DNA of 64,000 nt from Enoplolaimus lenunculus (lineage: Eukaryota; Nematoda; Enoplea; Enoplida; Thoracostomopsidae), in contig JASANG010000094.1 in NCBI GenBank assembly GCA_030248215.1, positions 105,903 through 169,902 on the forward strand, read 5' to 3'. Of the stretch, positions 1-12,300 are shown piece after piece; position 1 is the stretch's first letter; each line of letters starts with the position of its first letter. The notes under the pieces were generated by a model. The model saw only the letters and a list, made by a program, of their open reading frames with translations. It had not been told where the DNA came from and searched no databases. The translations under genes and the position numbers were made by a program.

Positions 1-172
1 ACTTCAGCCGGTCTAATGAATTTGCAAACCAGAAAATTAATCTTTGTTTGCTTCAAATAGAACATGAAATTTGCAAATCTGACTGACGAATATAGTTGCC
101 AATCGCGCACATGGGTTAATAATACCCGACACCTGTTTCCTTTTCACTCCATATTTAAAAGTAAGGTTAAGA

Positions 173-540
173 TACTGTAGTGATTCGAATAAGAGGGGGT
201 AATAAGAGGGGTCCCCTTTTAATTTCAAATGAATAGTAGTACATATCCCTAGTTAGAGTCCGTAAGCGGATAGCCTCTCTGAACCTTAACTAACTAGAGT
301 CACAAACGTCAATTATCCCTGGTTGTAGTGCATAAATGACCTTGCATTATCGCTCAAACTTTTGATAAAAGGCGAAAAATGTTTAATTCAACGGATAGTT
401 GCAGTGCCGGTTATATATCAGTAACGAAGAGCAGCGAATGGCGGGGTAAAAATAAATAACAGTCCGTAATGAAATAACAGGGGGTACTCTCTGGAGAGGC
501 AAAATAAATATCAGTCCCCCCACTTATTCGGATCACTCAT
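173..540 (+). mobile_element. Tc1/mariner-like MITE, copy 1
   Basis: Starts TACTGTAGTGATTCGAATAAG and ends TTATTCGGATCACTCAT. It shares the whole interior with the copy at 18944 but is more diverged. Confidence 0.75.
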
Positions 541-639
541 TAGGCTCAGACAAAAGCTTAGGCTCAGACGGTGCCGGCGAAAGCCCCTTCCAAACAGTCT
601 TATTGAGAGGGCCCTTATCCTCGTGGGGCCCATCTTGGC

Positions 640-835
640 AAACTAAACATTTTTTCATTACTATGGCCAATGCGAATAACAAGGGCGGAACAGTATTATA
701 AGCATATTCGTAAGCCTGTGCCTAAGCCTAAGTCAAGGCCTAGGCGTAAGAATGAGCATATTCCTAAGCCTAAGCCTAAGCCTATGTCTAAGCCAAGCAA
801 AAAATTAGTCTAAAGCTTAAGCCTACTCTTTTCTG
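640..835 (+). repeat. Dispersed repeat with TTAGGC-like hexamers
   Basis: Contains ATAAGCATATTCGTAAGCC, several CCTAAG hexamers (reverse complement of the TTAGGC unit) and then GCAAAAAATTAGTCTAAAGC. The same flanks recur around the hexamers at the other sites, which marks a dispersed repeat family and not a chance telomere run. Shorter pieces lie at 1035-1115 and 1870-1935. Confidence 0.6.
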
Positions 836-1160
836 GTCCCATAGAAAAACGTTCCGCCCCTGATCTTTACATGGGCCGTTACCATGGAGGAAGCGTCCTC
901 AAGCCCCCCAATTGGGTTGGAGCGCCAACCCTTGGTGTCCATCTTTGGCAAATTGAAAAATTTTACTGACAACAAAGTTATCAAGCTGTGAAACATCTTA
1001 GTTTGTGGCATCTTCTGAGCTGTTTGGTTGGCTTCAACTCAACGCCGGCCCTGCGCTTAGAGTTAGGCTTGAGTAAAGCCCATTCCTAAGCCTAAGCTTA
1101 AGCCTGAGCTGGAAGCCTTAACCTGCGGAGAGAAGCGTTCAAGAGTCGAAACTTGTTTAC

Positions 1161-3507
1161 TTGAAGTTCCCACTGATAAAACTGAACAGTCAAATCAAGT
1201 ATTTGAGCACGATAGAACAACTGTTGATTTAAACTTTTCCACGCAGTCGCCAGTCCCTCTGCCATCGCAGTGTATACTTCAACGCTACTTGGCGCTGTAT
1301 CGGCATTGACCATATCGTCCGCTTTGGCAAGAAGTTCTTCAATTTGAGCTTGTTTTGCCTGTAATAGCAGCGAATTTTTACCGTTTAACTCTTTGCCGTG
1401 TCGAACATAGTTGAGGCGATGTAAAATTTACGTGTAAAAACTATTAAAGTGACGCATTATTTATTTGGCATTTGCAGTTCGGTTATTCGATAGACAAACA
1501 ATGTTCGGCTAGCATCAGATGGCACTGGGGGTCAAGCAGTGACCACGTTGTAAACCTGTACACGGATAACAAAAATAAAGGAAACGGAAACGGGCAGCGG
1601 TCAAAATAACGGAAACGGATTTCCGGTTAAACTCTCACAGAGACCAGTTGCATGGGATCCGTTGGTTTTTTTGTAGCTCGGTTAGTTCCGGTTCGCGCCA
1701 GCTTTAAGGTTGTCCAATTTAGTGATGTGTACTGATTATGAAATGAGTATGGCTCACGTATGTATAAATTTGATAAAAAAGAGAGTATCAGAGCACAATT
1801 ACACTAAGAATTATAGTTTAACTGGCTCTTGTACTTTCAGGGCCGTCCCGGTTTCTCGTGGCTCAATAAAAGAGTAGGCATAGATTCTGGACTACTTTTT
1901 TGCTTAGGTTTAAGCTTAGGCTTAAGCTTAGGAATGCATCTTTAAAGCGTATACAAGAAGGTAAGAGAATAATATCCTACCGTAATTTCGGAAAGACTTG
2001 AAAAACACGCTTTTACAGGCAGTAGAATTAACTTGCAGAGGTCACAAAAAATCTCGCTGGCTCGGAAAATATTTTTGGGCGTGCTTATCCCTTCCCGGAA
2101 CGAAATCCTCGCTACGTCCCTGATGATTGGCTTAGAAACATACCGCCAGCTTCAGCATTAGTTGCTCGTGAGTCTGTTCAAGGTGAAGTGCTTCTTTCAG
2201 ATTGCGACCAATTTCAATTAGCGAAGGCTTTGTCTCGGTGAACTTTAGACGACACTGGGTTCCGGTCTAAAAACGATATAAGTTGTACCGTTTTGAGGAT
2301 GAGTTGAGTTTTAAAATAATCTAAGAAAATATAGTCGATTAATTGAATCAAATAACGGAAACATTATATATATTTTCAAAATAGTGTTAGCTGGTGCAAC
2401 AACGAATTTTTTTCAATATTTTTCGGGTAACACTGTAAAATTCCAATCAGTTGATTAATCAACTCAGAGAGCGAATAAGTCATTTTTGGTTTTTTCTGGG
2501 TTATAACAGTAAACATTAACTCACTCTCAGCTGATTTAATATTTGAGTTTTGAAAGGCCTAACGCAGAGCTCAGACCACTGAGTGGATTCAACTCATTCT
2601 GAGTTAAAATCAACTCAGTGGAATTTACAGTGAAAACAATATATAAATCAGCAGGGAAATATATTGTGATATATCGTGCAAGAGTCAAGTATATATAAAG
2701 GGAACGGCTCATTAATTTTTGAGCCACCTTCAATGCTGCAACATCTACGATACAAATTCACTATCAATCGAACACGGTATGCGAACCACTTAGACGCATC
2801 ACTGAAGCGAAAATAACGGGTCGGGTTTTAGGTTTTTAGGTAGCGTCGTATAACTCGGCTGCTTGAGCTCATCTTTACTGCGTCAGCTGCTTAATTTACA
2901 GTGATAAAACTATTCTTTGACTCTTGCCTGAGACGTAATAAGCTTTTCCAATTTGAGTTTTATGTTTTCTAAATATTGGCGCTCTGCAATTATTTTGATT
3001 AACTGGAATTCAACTCATGGTGGACCTTCGATCTTCGAAAACAATTTGGGTTCGAAAATAAATTAATAAGATCCATTTTAGACGCAATGTACTTCGAGCG
3101 CACACGGTGCAAAATGGGTGTGACCCCGTTATCGCCTACTACGCAACTTTTTCTAATATTTCGCGTATTTGTGTCCATTAAAGCTAAAGAGTATGCAGTT
3201 ACATTTTACATGTTTTCTGGTTTGAAGTCAAACTGTACTCCAGTCTAATACCTTCAGCAGCGCGATAACCAAAATTCCTGCATGATCGCCTGACGTTTTA
3301 ACCGCAATCGTGCTCAGCGTAACCACATTGCAATCCGTTACGTTCCGTGGAATGTTATTACTGTCAATATTGTCATAATCCAAACCATTTAGATGCATTG
3401 TCTGATATTCGTTTCTAAAATCTGCATCGTACTGGGACAATTGAGACCATTTAGTATCAAAATCAAGCAGGGTTGTTTGATAATTTGAAGACGAAACAGT
3501 AGCAGTT

Positions 3508-3539
<32 letters not shown>

Positions 3540-3749
3540 TGTAGTTGTAGTAGTAGTAGTAGTAATACTTGTACAAGCATTAAATCTAGCACTCACACTG
3601 GAAACCTTCGGATCATATGCAGCATTGATGTATTGGTATTTTGGCGAAGTTGGCCTTTTGGAAACTTTATTATTCAATTTATCGCTCAGATTCGGATCGA
3701 CCCGGATTTCCAAGCTGTCAGTACGGTGAAGCAAATTGAGATGTTCCAT
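1161..3749 (-). CDS. Spectrin-repeat-like protein with poly-Thr tract (partial)
   Basis: The first exon, 3252-3749, starts at an ATG (MEHLNLLHRTDSLEI), has a tract of about 20 Thr encoded by an ACT microsatellite, and ends at AAG|GTATTA in phase 0. The exon 1161-1358 has acceptor CTGCTATTACAG and donor CAA|GTAAAC, both phase 0. It reads AKQAQIEELLAKADDMV and later AEGLATAWKSLNQQLFYRAQ, ending FYQWELQ. That Trp-centred helical pattern is typical of a spectrin repeat, as in SEC14/spectrin or Trio-like proteins. Other exons may lie between the two or left of the window. The link between the two exons rests on strand, order and phase only. Confidence 0.5.
2431..2632. mobile_element. MITE with CACTGTAAA ends (202 bp)
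   Basis: The 5' end CACTGTAAAATTCCAATCAG and the reverse complement of the 3' end, CACTGTAAATTCCACTGAG, match over about 25 bases, and several inner CAACTCAG/CTGAGTT motifs recur. No coding capacity is present. The flanks (TAA and AAA) give no clear target duplication. Confidence 0.65.
3504..3570. repeat. (AGT)n microsatellite inside a coding exon
   Basis: Read on the minus strand it encodes about 20 Thr in the exon 3252-3749. Interruptions such as TTGTAG keep the Thr code. Confidence 0.9.
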
Positions 3750-3984
3750 TTTGGTTTTTTATTTTTTATTTTTTTAAATAAATAGTATATATTGTCGTGA
3801 ATAAATAACTCCCTAATATAACAATTTAGCAAACTGGCCTTATATTCTCCAAGGCTATTTTTAATGTAGAAAAGATTATATTCACAAAAGCTCGAATCAA
3901 CATTGCAGCAGCATGCAAAGTATGTTTCGGCATGGAATTTAACATTTTCTGTCGGTTACCCAAAAAGTGTGGCCCATGTGTGGA

Positions 3985-4068
3985 ACAGGGCCGTATAGTA
4001 GTAGAATAAGCATATTACTAAGTCTAAGCCTATAAGCGTAAGCCTAAGCCTAAAAGCGTAGAATGAGC
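3985..4068 (+). repeat. Dispersed TTAGGC-like repeat, copy
   Basis: GGGCCGTATAGTAGTAGAAT, AAGCATATTACTAAGTC and then CCTAAG hexamers; the same layout as 640-835. Confidence 0.55.
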
Positions 4069-5463
4069 GCCAAAAATTTGAGCGGACAAATTTCACACAT
4101 ACGGTGAAAATCTAGAGCAATTTTATCTCCACTTTTTTAATGTTTTCAATTTTGGTATAACTTTAGGTTTAAATTTGGATTAGTTGCAGAATTAGGCTTA
4201 AATATGCTGGGAGGTATTAGCTGACCCAGAGGGGGGACGGATGGGCGTACGCCCTCCTGTCAGATTTTTTTTGTAAATAAATACAATTTTCACCGTCAGA
4301 ATCCTTTTTGTGATAAAACGTTACAATTTTTCCCCTATAAATTTTTTTTGGCGATACAATGAAAAGATTCCTCTCTACCTTACAATTTTTGCGTTTCATA
4401 ACGTTCGCTAGTCCGCCTCATCCGTCAGAATTTTTGGATCCGCCTCCGTTGAGAGGTTTGCAAATCCTGATCGGCTTTAAAAACAAACAGCATCGCTGTT
4501 TTTATTCAAAATCAATTCAAAATCACGAATTCTTTTGACCTTATTTTTTTGTCTTGTACATCGATCAAAGCCAAAATGGTATGGCTTTTATTGGTGTTTG
4601 CTTTGAAAAATTTTCTGGTGTCGTAGGTATAAATTTGCCACAAACGCCAACAATGTCAAAAAATTCCGACCTGACCTATGCGTAAATTTATGTACGTACA
4701 ATAACTCTAAAAAAACATCTACCCTTAAAAATACGATATGTCTCTCAGCTGGCAGATATTTGAAGCGAGGAAAGAAACATTAAACCAAAAAGATCAGTTT
4801 TTGCAATATTTTGGTTTTGCCAGGTCATTTAACGATACACGAATAAGCGGTAAGCGATGGGTTGTTAGTTCTGATATTTAAATGTTGGGAGGTTCGTATC
4901 TCGAGAAACTTGCAGCATTAGGATATGCAAAATGTAACCTATTACAAAACTGAGAGATGGCGGCTGTTCCTAATGCGGCGAATCCAAAAAGTTCGTATGG
5001 AGGTCGCGCCGTACTCCATGGCGAAAACAGTTCGCTAGCAAGCGGGCGAGGCAAGAAACCAAGCGCAATTTTTGCACCAAATCTTTACTTTGAATCTACC
5101 TGTGGATATTCCAATTTTTACGTTCAGAGATACATATAATCTTTAGCCTTTAGCTTATGTTGTATTTAATGCATTCATGAAAAGAATTTAAAGTCCATTC
5201 ATATTATATAGTAATTGTTGGTGTTCTTTAGCCATATTTTGGCTGAAAGTACCATGGTTTGGTGGTGTCAAACCTTTGTTCTTTGGAAAATTAAGAAATA
5301 CGAATTGAAATTTTCTCATTACATATATCTTTATTGGTAATATTTCGAGCTGATATACGATGTTAATGTTTATACTCAGCATATTTATGGTTACATTTTT
5401 ACCTAATATATTAAATAGAATGCCCTTCTGATGTGCATGAGATTAATAGTAGTTCTAAAAGTC
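4069..5463. other. Intergenic, nothing recognised
   Basis: AT-rich sequence between the spectrin-like first exon and the second MITE copy. Short frames on both strands show no domain or splice support. Confidence 0.6.
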
Positions 5464-5817
5464 TACTGTACTGATGAGCATAAAAAGGGGGACTGATATT
5501 TATTTGGCCACTCGAGAGGGTACCCCAATTATTCGGTTACGGACTGTTATTCAATTTTAACCCAACCTCCGTTGCACTTCGTTACTGGTATCCGTTGAAT
5601 TAAAAGTTTAGTTGTCTTGTATGAAAAACTTGAGCGATAATGCAGGAGGAATGTACTTTCAACACTTAAGCATGGTTTAAAGATTCGAACTCAACTCTAT
5701 TTTGTCCTGGAGTCTTTTGTGCACTACAATTAAGGTTGATTGACATTTATGGACTCATCCGCATACACTGAAAATAGCAACCCTAATATTACCCCCTTTA
5801 CTCGGGTCACTACAGTA
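5464..5817 (-). mobile_element. Tc1/mariner-like MITE, copy 2
   Basis: Reverse orientation. The high-coordinate end is CTCGGGTCACTACAGTA and the low end is TACTGTACTGATGAGC. It is internally shortened. Confidence 0.7.
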
Positions 5818-6384
5818 TAGATAACAAATTTTACTTGAATTTTTACGCCCGGAGAGGAAAAATGGTCACAGAAAATAACAAGGTCATGGTCGTTCACTAT
5901 ATACAAGCACGAATTGGTAATATAATCGTTGCCCATATTTTGTCAACATAAACGAGTTCACTGCTGTGTATAAATTGCTACAATTAAGAGTCGACGTTTG
6001 TTAATGTTAACCATTCATAAATATGAGTCGCAACTATCACTACAGGACTCAAATAAACTGCAATCCTATACGTGGCAAAGCAATTACAAAGAAATGCTGA
6101 ATTCGAAGGATGTCCCTATAATACTTTTTGAAAATTTTTTACGACGGTCAGGCGTCGTTTGGTTCCGTCCAGCACCGTAAAACCTCAACACACTTGAATT
6201 ACCGCATGGTACTGCATAACAATTTGTAAACGAATATATTTTGGCTTGCAAGCGCAGCCATAAATGGTAAAGTAAGCAAGTAAAATTGAAGTATAAAAAT
6301 TATCATAAATTAAAACATTAACTGAACAGCTTTCTGTGTGTTTCAGGCTGCAGTCCGTTCCATTATACTTAGAACAACAGGTTC

Positions 6385-6520
6385 ATGTGTAGATCAGGGT
6401 CGTTATAGAATATACACATATTCCTAAGTCTGAGTTTAAGCTGCAACAAAAATCCTCAGCTTAAAGATAAGTTTATATTAACAAAGCCTAGGTCTAAGCC
6501 TATTACCCTGAACAAAAAAA
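6385..6520 (+). repeat. Dispersed TTAGGC-like repeat, copy
   Basis: TGTAGATCAGGGTCGTTATAG, CACATATTCCTAAGTCTG and later AAGCCTAGGTCTAAGCC. Confidence 0.5.
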
Positions 6521-6697
6521 TTAATTCGCGCGAAAAACGCCCCCGGATCCATACATGGACCAAACAATTCAACAATTTTCGTCTTTTGTTTCAAACGGCG
6601 ACGCCACTCCCTGTGCACACTTGTCGAACATATCCTCGCAGCACCGCTGGAAGTTCTTCAACCCGTCCCCAATTCCGTTTCCGCCACCGTTGTTTAC

Positions 6698-7744
6698 CGG
6701 AATTATTTCTCAAATGGCACGCCATTATACTATCGCCTTGTTGTAAGCACGGCACAAAGCGAGCGGCAACTAACGCTGATGAAAATTTATTCAGTCGCGG
6801 AATTACTCCCCGGCAAAACGGCTCACATTGCTTTGAGGTGATACCTTCTTGGCGACAACACCGAACGTTGTTTTGACCGTTCGCAGCGCAATGCATCCAA
6901 CGTTTAAGGTGATCAGCGCATTCTGGGCTGCAGGCTAACTGAAAAATTGTAGAACAGATTTCATTGCTTCATGGTCCGACTGGCTTAAATAGAATCGAAT
7001 TTTTATTCATATTTCTATTGTTTAAAATTACATTTAAATTTTTAAGCGGAAGCTTTTTGAGGTTTTCGTGCGTATCAAAGCTGCCTATATAGAGATAGAT
7101 TCAAGATTTTACGCACTAGCTAGATTTCTAGTACATAACGACTTCAACACAGAGTAATTACTACGTCCTGATCTATTATTACAAGTTCACTTTCTTTAAA
7201 TATATGGGATCAAACCAAGCCATTTCATCTGTTCGAAATTTAAATAATTTTTCGCGAATCGCAGCTTAAAACTTGAATTATTACTCTGTGCAGTTGATTT
7301 AATTTTTTTCCATTACCCTCAATCAACTATAATGCCTTACTTCACGTTTATTCTGAAATTCATACTGGCAAATATGTATGCAATGCGTCGGAACACCTTG
7401 ATCAATACAGCATCGCCGCAATAGATCGCGTTTGCATTCGTTACTTGAACAAGCAGTTCTTTTTACGTAATAATTTTTTCGCAACTTTGGCTTTGTTGGT
7501 GCGCGAATTTTGGCGCCAGTTTTAGCTCCATGTCGCGGTCGTGCTGGTGCAGATACGCGACGAGGTCTAAATTCTGGCCGGTAAGGGCTGATAATTTGAC
7601 GATTACCGGGTACAATAGCGTCGCTTAAATCACATTTTTCTACATACGATTCCGCGCATACGGTATGAATCAATGGACGACCGCAAACACGTTTACTGAA
7701 TGTCATATATTTGCACACTGCAAGCTCACGGGGTGCACGAGCCA
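6698..7744 (-). CDS. Secreted DB-module protein (partial, two exons)
   Basis: Exon 7341-7744 ends at GAA|GTAAGG, and exon 6698-6938 starts after ACAATTTTTCAG and ends at TCCG|GTAAAC; the joining phase is 0. Across the junction the protein makes one complete DB module: CCIDQGVPTHCIHICQY, then ACSPECADHLKRWMHCAANG, then RCCRQEGITSKQCEPFCRG, then CLQQGDSIMACH. This cysteine pattern (CC..GV..C..C, CAA.G, CC..GI..C..C) is the nematode DB family (Pfam PF01682), found in secreted and extracellular-matrix proteins. Before it is a basic Pro/Arg-rich stretch with several Cys. The frame extends up to an ATG at 7835 with a hydrophobic run ending FAVARA, so the first exon could be 7341-7835 with a signal peptide; alternatively TTTCGCAG at 7745 is an acceptor. 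The 3' exons are not found. Confidence 0.75.
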
Positions 7745-8593
7745 CTGCGAAATATACAAATAGAGAAGTACAACACCAAAATACCGGGCTGAACGTAATA
7801 TGGGAATTTCCACGGAACGGGAACAGACACAACATAGTTTTTCAGTTCTCTGCTTCTATCTAAGGTGCTCAATAACAGCAGAAAACATATTTGCTGTTTT
7901 ATATATTTTTTATTACTTTTTTATCTGCGCATTTGAAATTTAGTATATTTTTAAGTAATACATATAAATAACACTGAAAATTATTCGGGTAATTTTTGCT
8001 TAATATATCCCTAGTGCCGGCGTTTGCTTAAAATCTTATTGACCACTATATACTTAAACTTGAATTTTTGGAAAATCTATTTTTTAGGACTTTTGTGATC
8101 GTTGGGAACTGCAAAAAATTTTATCGAAAATTTTAAACATTTTCAAACCGTACTCTATGACGCAGACGGCATGAGGTGCGTTTACTGTTGGCGTGAAGTC
8201 AGATATCACCATATTCGTTTACCAATTGTGTGATCGCACGCAGAACGTTTGACAGCATACAGTTCAGCTCGTCAAGCTGCGTAGTTTAAAAATATATAAA
8301 TAAAGTTTATGAATCGCCTCCCCTCTTGATGCAAATCTACACCTCGTTGACCGACATTTATTTCGACTTTATTAGAAGAATTCTGAAAGCAAAGTTAATC
8401 TGTTTAGATTCTTTTTTGTGTGTATTTAATAAGCGGAAATTCCGGTTGCCATAACTAAACAACCGGACGTTGTGCAGAGAGGCGGGTGGCATTTTTTAAG
8501 TCAGCGGATAAAACTATGTCGGATAGTGATTTTTAATAAAATCCTAGGGGGGAACCCCTCTAGGTATTTAATAAAAAATAGCTCATTTTATTG

Positions 8594-8893
8594 ATTTCGG
8601 TGCGCTGAGTTCAACGGTGCCATTTTCGGAGCTGCAGAATCCCAGATACAATAATTATGGCATGGCCCTTTAAATTTTACCTTTTACCATATAAACTAAG
8701 TAAACAAAAATCAAAATTGTAAAGATGTAAACCTTGTTACGCTTATATTTTACAAACAGGTGATTTATAGATACTTCCTGTTCCAATCCGTGCTTCTTTG
8801 CACTATGATTTCGAAGGCCATAACTTTTAAACAATTGCTTATGCAGCCACAAAAATGGTACCGTTGAATTCAGCTCGTCGAGATCTATACGGG
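8594..8893. repeat. Fold-back repeat B, copy 1 (300 bp)
   Basis: The ends are inverted copies of each other: GCGCTGAGTTCAACGGTGCC at the left and GGTACCGTTGAATTCAGCTC at the right. The interior has ATGGCCCTTTAAATTTTAC and TGTTCCAATCCGTGC blocks shared with the copies near 18.0 and 20.9 kb. It is nonautonomous. Confidence 0.65.
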
Positions 8894-9165
8894 AGATTCT
8901 TTGTTATCAAAATCCTAGGGGGTCCAGATTCCATATCTCCCCTCAAAATCATAGGGGATCCAGATTCCGCACCTCCGCCTGAAGACTTTCCAGTGGGAGG
9001 CTGCCATCTAAATCCGACCAGCACACATTTCGATGCTTTGCTCTCTTTTTTACGATTTGCAGTGTAACACAGCACATTATATTCAGTACGAGATCTACTA
9101 TCATAAAACAATTGTATATGTGTGTATGTTTGCTTTATAAATATTAATAGAAACGCAATTGTCAG

Positions 9166-9238
9166 GCCTCGATAGCGCAGTCGGTAGCGCGTAAGTCTCA
9201 TAATCTTAAGGTCGGCGGTTCGATCCCGCCTCGGGGCA
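9166..9238 (+). tRNA. tRNA-Met-CAT: tRNA-Met (CAT), elongator type
   Basis: 73 bases with a complete cloverleaf. The acceptor stem pairs GCCTCGA with TCGGGGC (one T-G pair) and the discriminator is A. The D arm contains TAGCGCAGTCGGTAGCGCG, the anticodon loop CTCATAA reads CAT, and the T arm contains GGCGGTTCGATCCCGCC. It has intact A and B boxes and no intron. It closely follows the elongator Met tRNA pattern of animals, not the initiator. Confidence 0.97.
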
Positions 9239-9508
9239 GTGTTTTTCCAATACTATCCAAGGCTATAATTATCAATAACATGATATTCGGGAGCACACAA
9301 GTTACCATACGAGACCATAACATGTTGAACTCTAACAGCCCCATAGCCTGCTCAATTTACTAGGGGGTTAAAAACTTTTCCTTTTGGCTTTCAAGGGTTT
9401 TCGAATACTTTACAAGCAATGTTAATCGTTTTGCACAGGTCCCAAAATTCTTCCACGGGGGCTGAGTCCCCCTGTCCCCTCTGGTTACGGACCCGCGTCT
9501 GGAAATAG

Positions 9509-9921
9509 TTGTCCCCATTTTGAGTCCCAATCAGCATGATTCCGTCCGTATCCCTCATAAGAGTTCGTAAGTGAGTAGTCCTATATCCTAATTATAAATT
9601 CCATAAATGTCTGTTATCCCTAATTGTAGCGCATAATTGACTACAAATCCAAATAAAGTTGAGTTTGAAACTTTAAAGTATACTTATATAAATTATGAAA
9701 GTACATTCCTAAGTACAACCGCGCATTATCGCTCAAGCCTACGATACAAGGCAAAGAAACGTTTAATTCAATGGATAGTTGCAATACAGGATATATCAGT
9801 AGCGAAGGGCGGCGGGGGTCGGATTAAACATAAATAACAGTCCGTATCCCAATAACAGGGGAGTGCCCTCTGGCGAGGCTACGTAAATATTAGTCCCCCT
9901 CTTATTCGAGTGACTACAGTA
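9509..9921 (+). mobile_element. Tc1/mariner-like MITE, copy 3 (5' end eroded)
   Basis: The interior matches 18944-19382 from the TCCCCATTTTGAGTCCCAATC block onward and ends in TTATTCGAGTGACTACAGTA. The first 35 bases or so are lost. Confidence 0.75.
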
Positions 9922-11489
9922 CTGATTGCGTTCTTCGACCCCGAACTAAGTCTGTTTGGCTTAGACTTAGCAAAAAGACCCTGTCCAGCGCAGCCAGCAG
10001 CATTGGCCCTGTTCCAAAGCGCTCCGCGATAACCTGACAAATTTTACAGAATATGATACCCGTAAGGACACGCATTCAGAGGCATTCCTACAGTTTCCAG
10101 CTGCAGTTAGACGAGTGTTTTTCTCAAAACTCAAATTAATTGAGAATCCACTACGAATGTTCCATGTCCTGTGTGAATGAGCCTTCAATGGACTCATAAG
10201 TGGCTTCTCTATGTGCAAATATAAAAACGTCCTCGGGCCGTATGTTTTGTTTCGTACTTCTGGGACAATTTATTTCCTAAAAAATATATGATGTTAAGCT
10301 GTCGTGTATAAAATAATTATGGTTAACAGAAGTGCTGCTAGTCACATATACTTAGGTCCCAGTGCTCTCACCACCATAATCCGGTCTTGGTACCTCCGTT
10401 GTGCAAGAAACTGTTCTAATTAAAAAACTATTTAACAATTTTTTCCGAATATTGACAATTAATTCTGGTTTTTTTCTACAAGCTTAAGAAACACTAAACC
10501 GAAAATTTTTTCTCCCCCATAGCCCAAATGTTTTTCTACGGCATCGAATGATTTCTGCTACCCTGTTCCGTCTGAAAATGTTCTACCCCCTGTACTAACA
10601 ATTACTAGTTGCGAGGCTGCGCACAAAATATGAATGCTTTCCGAAACAAAACCCATTCGCATATGGTACTTAAATGTGGCGATTTGCACATGGCATCATA
10701 TCTAGTTCCAAGGCCAGGCGTCTCAAGCCTCCACCCTATCAGCAAAGCTCCCCTTTCACAGGTGAGTTGACTGAGGGCATGTGTCAAACCGTCAATAGTA
10801 CATAAAATAGCAATCCAATATTTTGATCCAAAAACGTTTTTGTACAAAGCAACAACAGAGTATTTGGAATTGAAATAAACGTAATCTCAATTTAAAAATT
10901 GCGCTAAACTTGCTCGTTTTGTCGCTTTGAGTTTAAAGTAAAATTCAATGACCTGTATTAAAATCAGACATTAAAAAATTGTAAATGGTCGGTTACTTTT
11001 GGACAACTTTTTTTAACTGTATAGTACTTGTCAAAATACAAACTAATTGCATTACGGTGAATAACTCAAAACGAAACATAATCGTAGCTTTTTTTGCTTA
11101 ATCTTAATGTACTGCAAAAATTGATGCTGTACATATAAAACAGGCCCTAGCGAATCCTGGTAGAGGTCGCCAAGGTCTCGAAAGTTTTGTTTTTAAGATT
11201 TAATACTTAAGTTGCGGTATTTACATCCGCCATTAAATGCACGTCATTGGATGGCCGTTTCCGTAACGCTAGCAGCGAAAATTTTACTGGTTTTGCGTCA
11301 TAAACAGGTGTATTCATGAAGTTGTAATTGAACTTTTGGGCGAGCGAGAATGATTTTCTCGTTCACTATTGAACAAGGTAAAATTCAACTTATGAAGTTA
11401 TTGCCGCTGGCGGAATCGAATTTGATTCAGATTGTGTAGTCCGGAAAAGCCTATTTCGGAGAGAGTCAATTTGACTCACCATTTTTTGC
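9922..11489. other. Intergenic, nothing recognised
   Basis: AT-rich with short low-information frames. Around 11320-11480 there are short inverted motifs (AAGTTG..AATT and GAGTCAATTTGACTC) that could be an eroded MITE, not firm enough to call. Confidence 0.5.
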
Positions 11490-11650
11490 AGTGTAGTATC
11501 CCAAAAGAGAGGGAATGATATTTGTTTGGCCTCTCCAGAGGGTACCCCCCTGTTATTCGATTACGGACTGTTATTTATTTCCACCACGTCCTATCCGTTG
11601 AATTAAACGTTCGTCTTGTATAAAGCTTGAGAGATAATGCAACTATAGGG
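11490..11650 (-). mobile_element. Tc1/mariner-like MITE, copy 4 (fragment)
   Basis: Reverse-oriented 3' third only: GGCCTCTCCAGAGGGTACCC, then TGTTATTCGATTACGGACTG. Confidence 0.7.
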
Positions 11651-12104
11651 TTCATACATAGATGGAGTATAAAAATCCATTGTTACAGCTTCTTACTATT
11701 AGTTATCCCGAGCACGTAAAAATGTTTCCTGGATAGTAACATATACCTGGGGAGGGATGCTGAAGATATATCTTCCACGAAATGTAGAATATACAAGAAG
11801 AAAACGATTTAGGTAGGCTTTAATAAAATAACCTTTTCGATCCTAGAGCTCACAAACTTGTTTCAATGAAGTTATGTCCTCTAGAACTGAAATCTTTGTT
11901 ACTTTCCTGTTCATTATATTCATATTAAAGTATATTCTAACGTTATTTAAGAAATCATTGCTTAATCGATTGGCTTGGCAAAGTATATACACTCGCCGCA
12001 TCTCTGTTACTCGTGCAACTGCAGTATTGGGAATGGGCGGAGGTAAGGAATATGAACCTTCCATGAATTAACGTCACACGAAATGCTAACTACTAAGGGT
12101 GGCG

Positions 12105-12300
12105 TTATACCACGGCGGCGTGCAGTACTTTTAAATAGAAAAGTTTTACAGCGCCGCGGGGCGGCGCCCGGCGACTCTTGGCGGCTTGTGGCAAAATTTT
12201 TACCGTGCCGTGTGCAGCGTCCTGCGGCGTGTGGCCGCGAGCTGCGGCATCTGGCGGCGTGCGGCGAGTATTGCTCAACCCGTACAGTTGCGCCATTGAT
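12105..12300. repeat. GC-rich patch with CGGCG-rich units
   Basis: About 195 bases of strongly GC-rich sequence in AT-rich surroundings. Motifs such as GCGGCGTGTGGC, GCGGCATCTGGCGGC and GTGCGGCGAG recur every 10 to 15 bases. The outer edges GGTGGCGTTATACC and (reverse complement) ATGGCGCAACTGTAC are weakly alike, hinting at a DNA-transposon relic. Frames through it are compositional. Confidence 0.45.

Noticed and set aside
640-835. True telomere or chromosome end
   Set aside because: The hexamers are few, degenerate and bounded by the same non-telomeric flanks at many sites.
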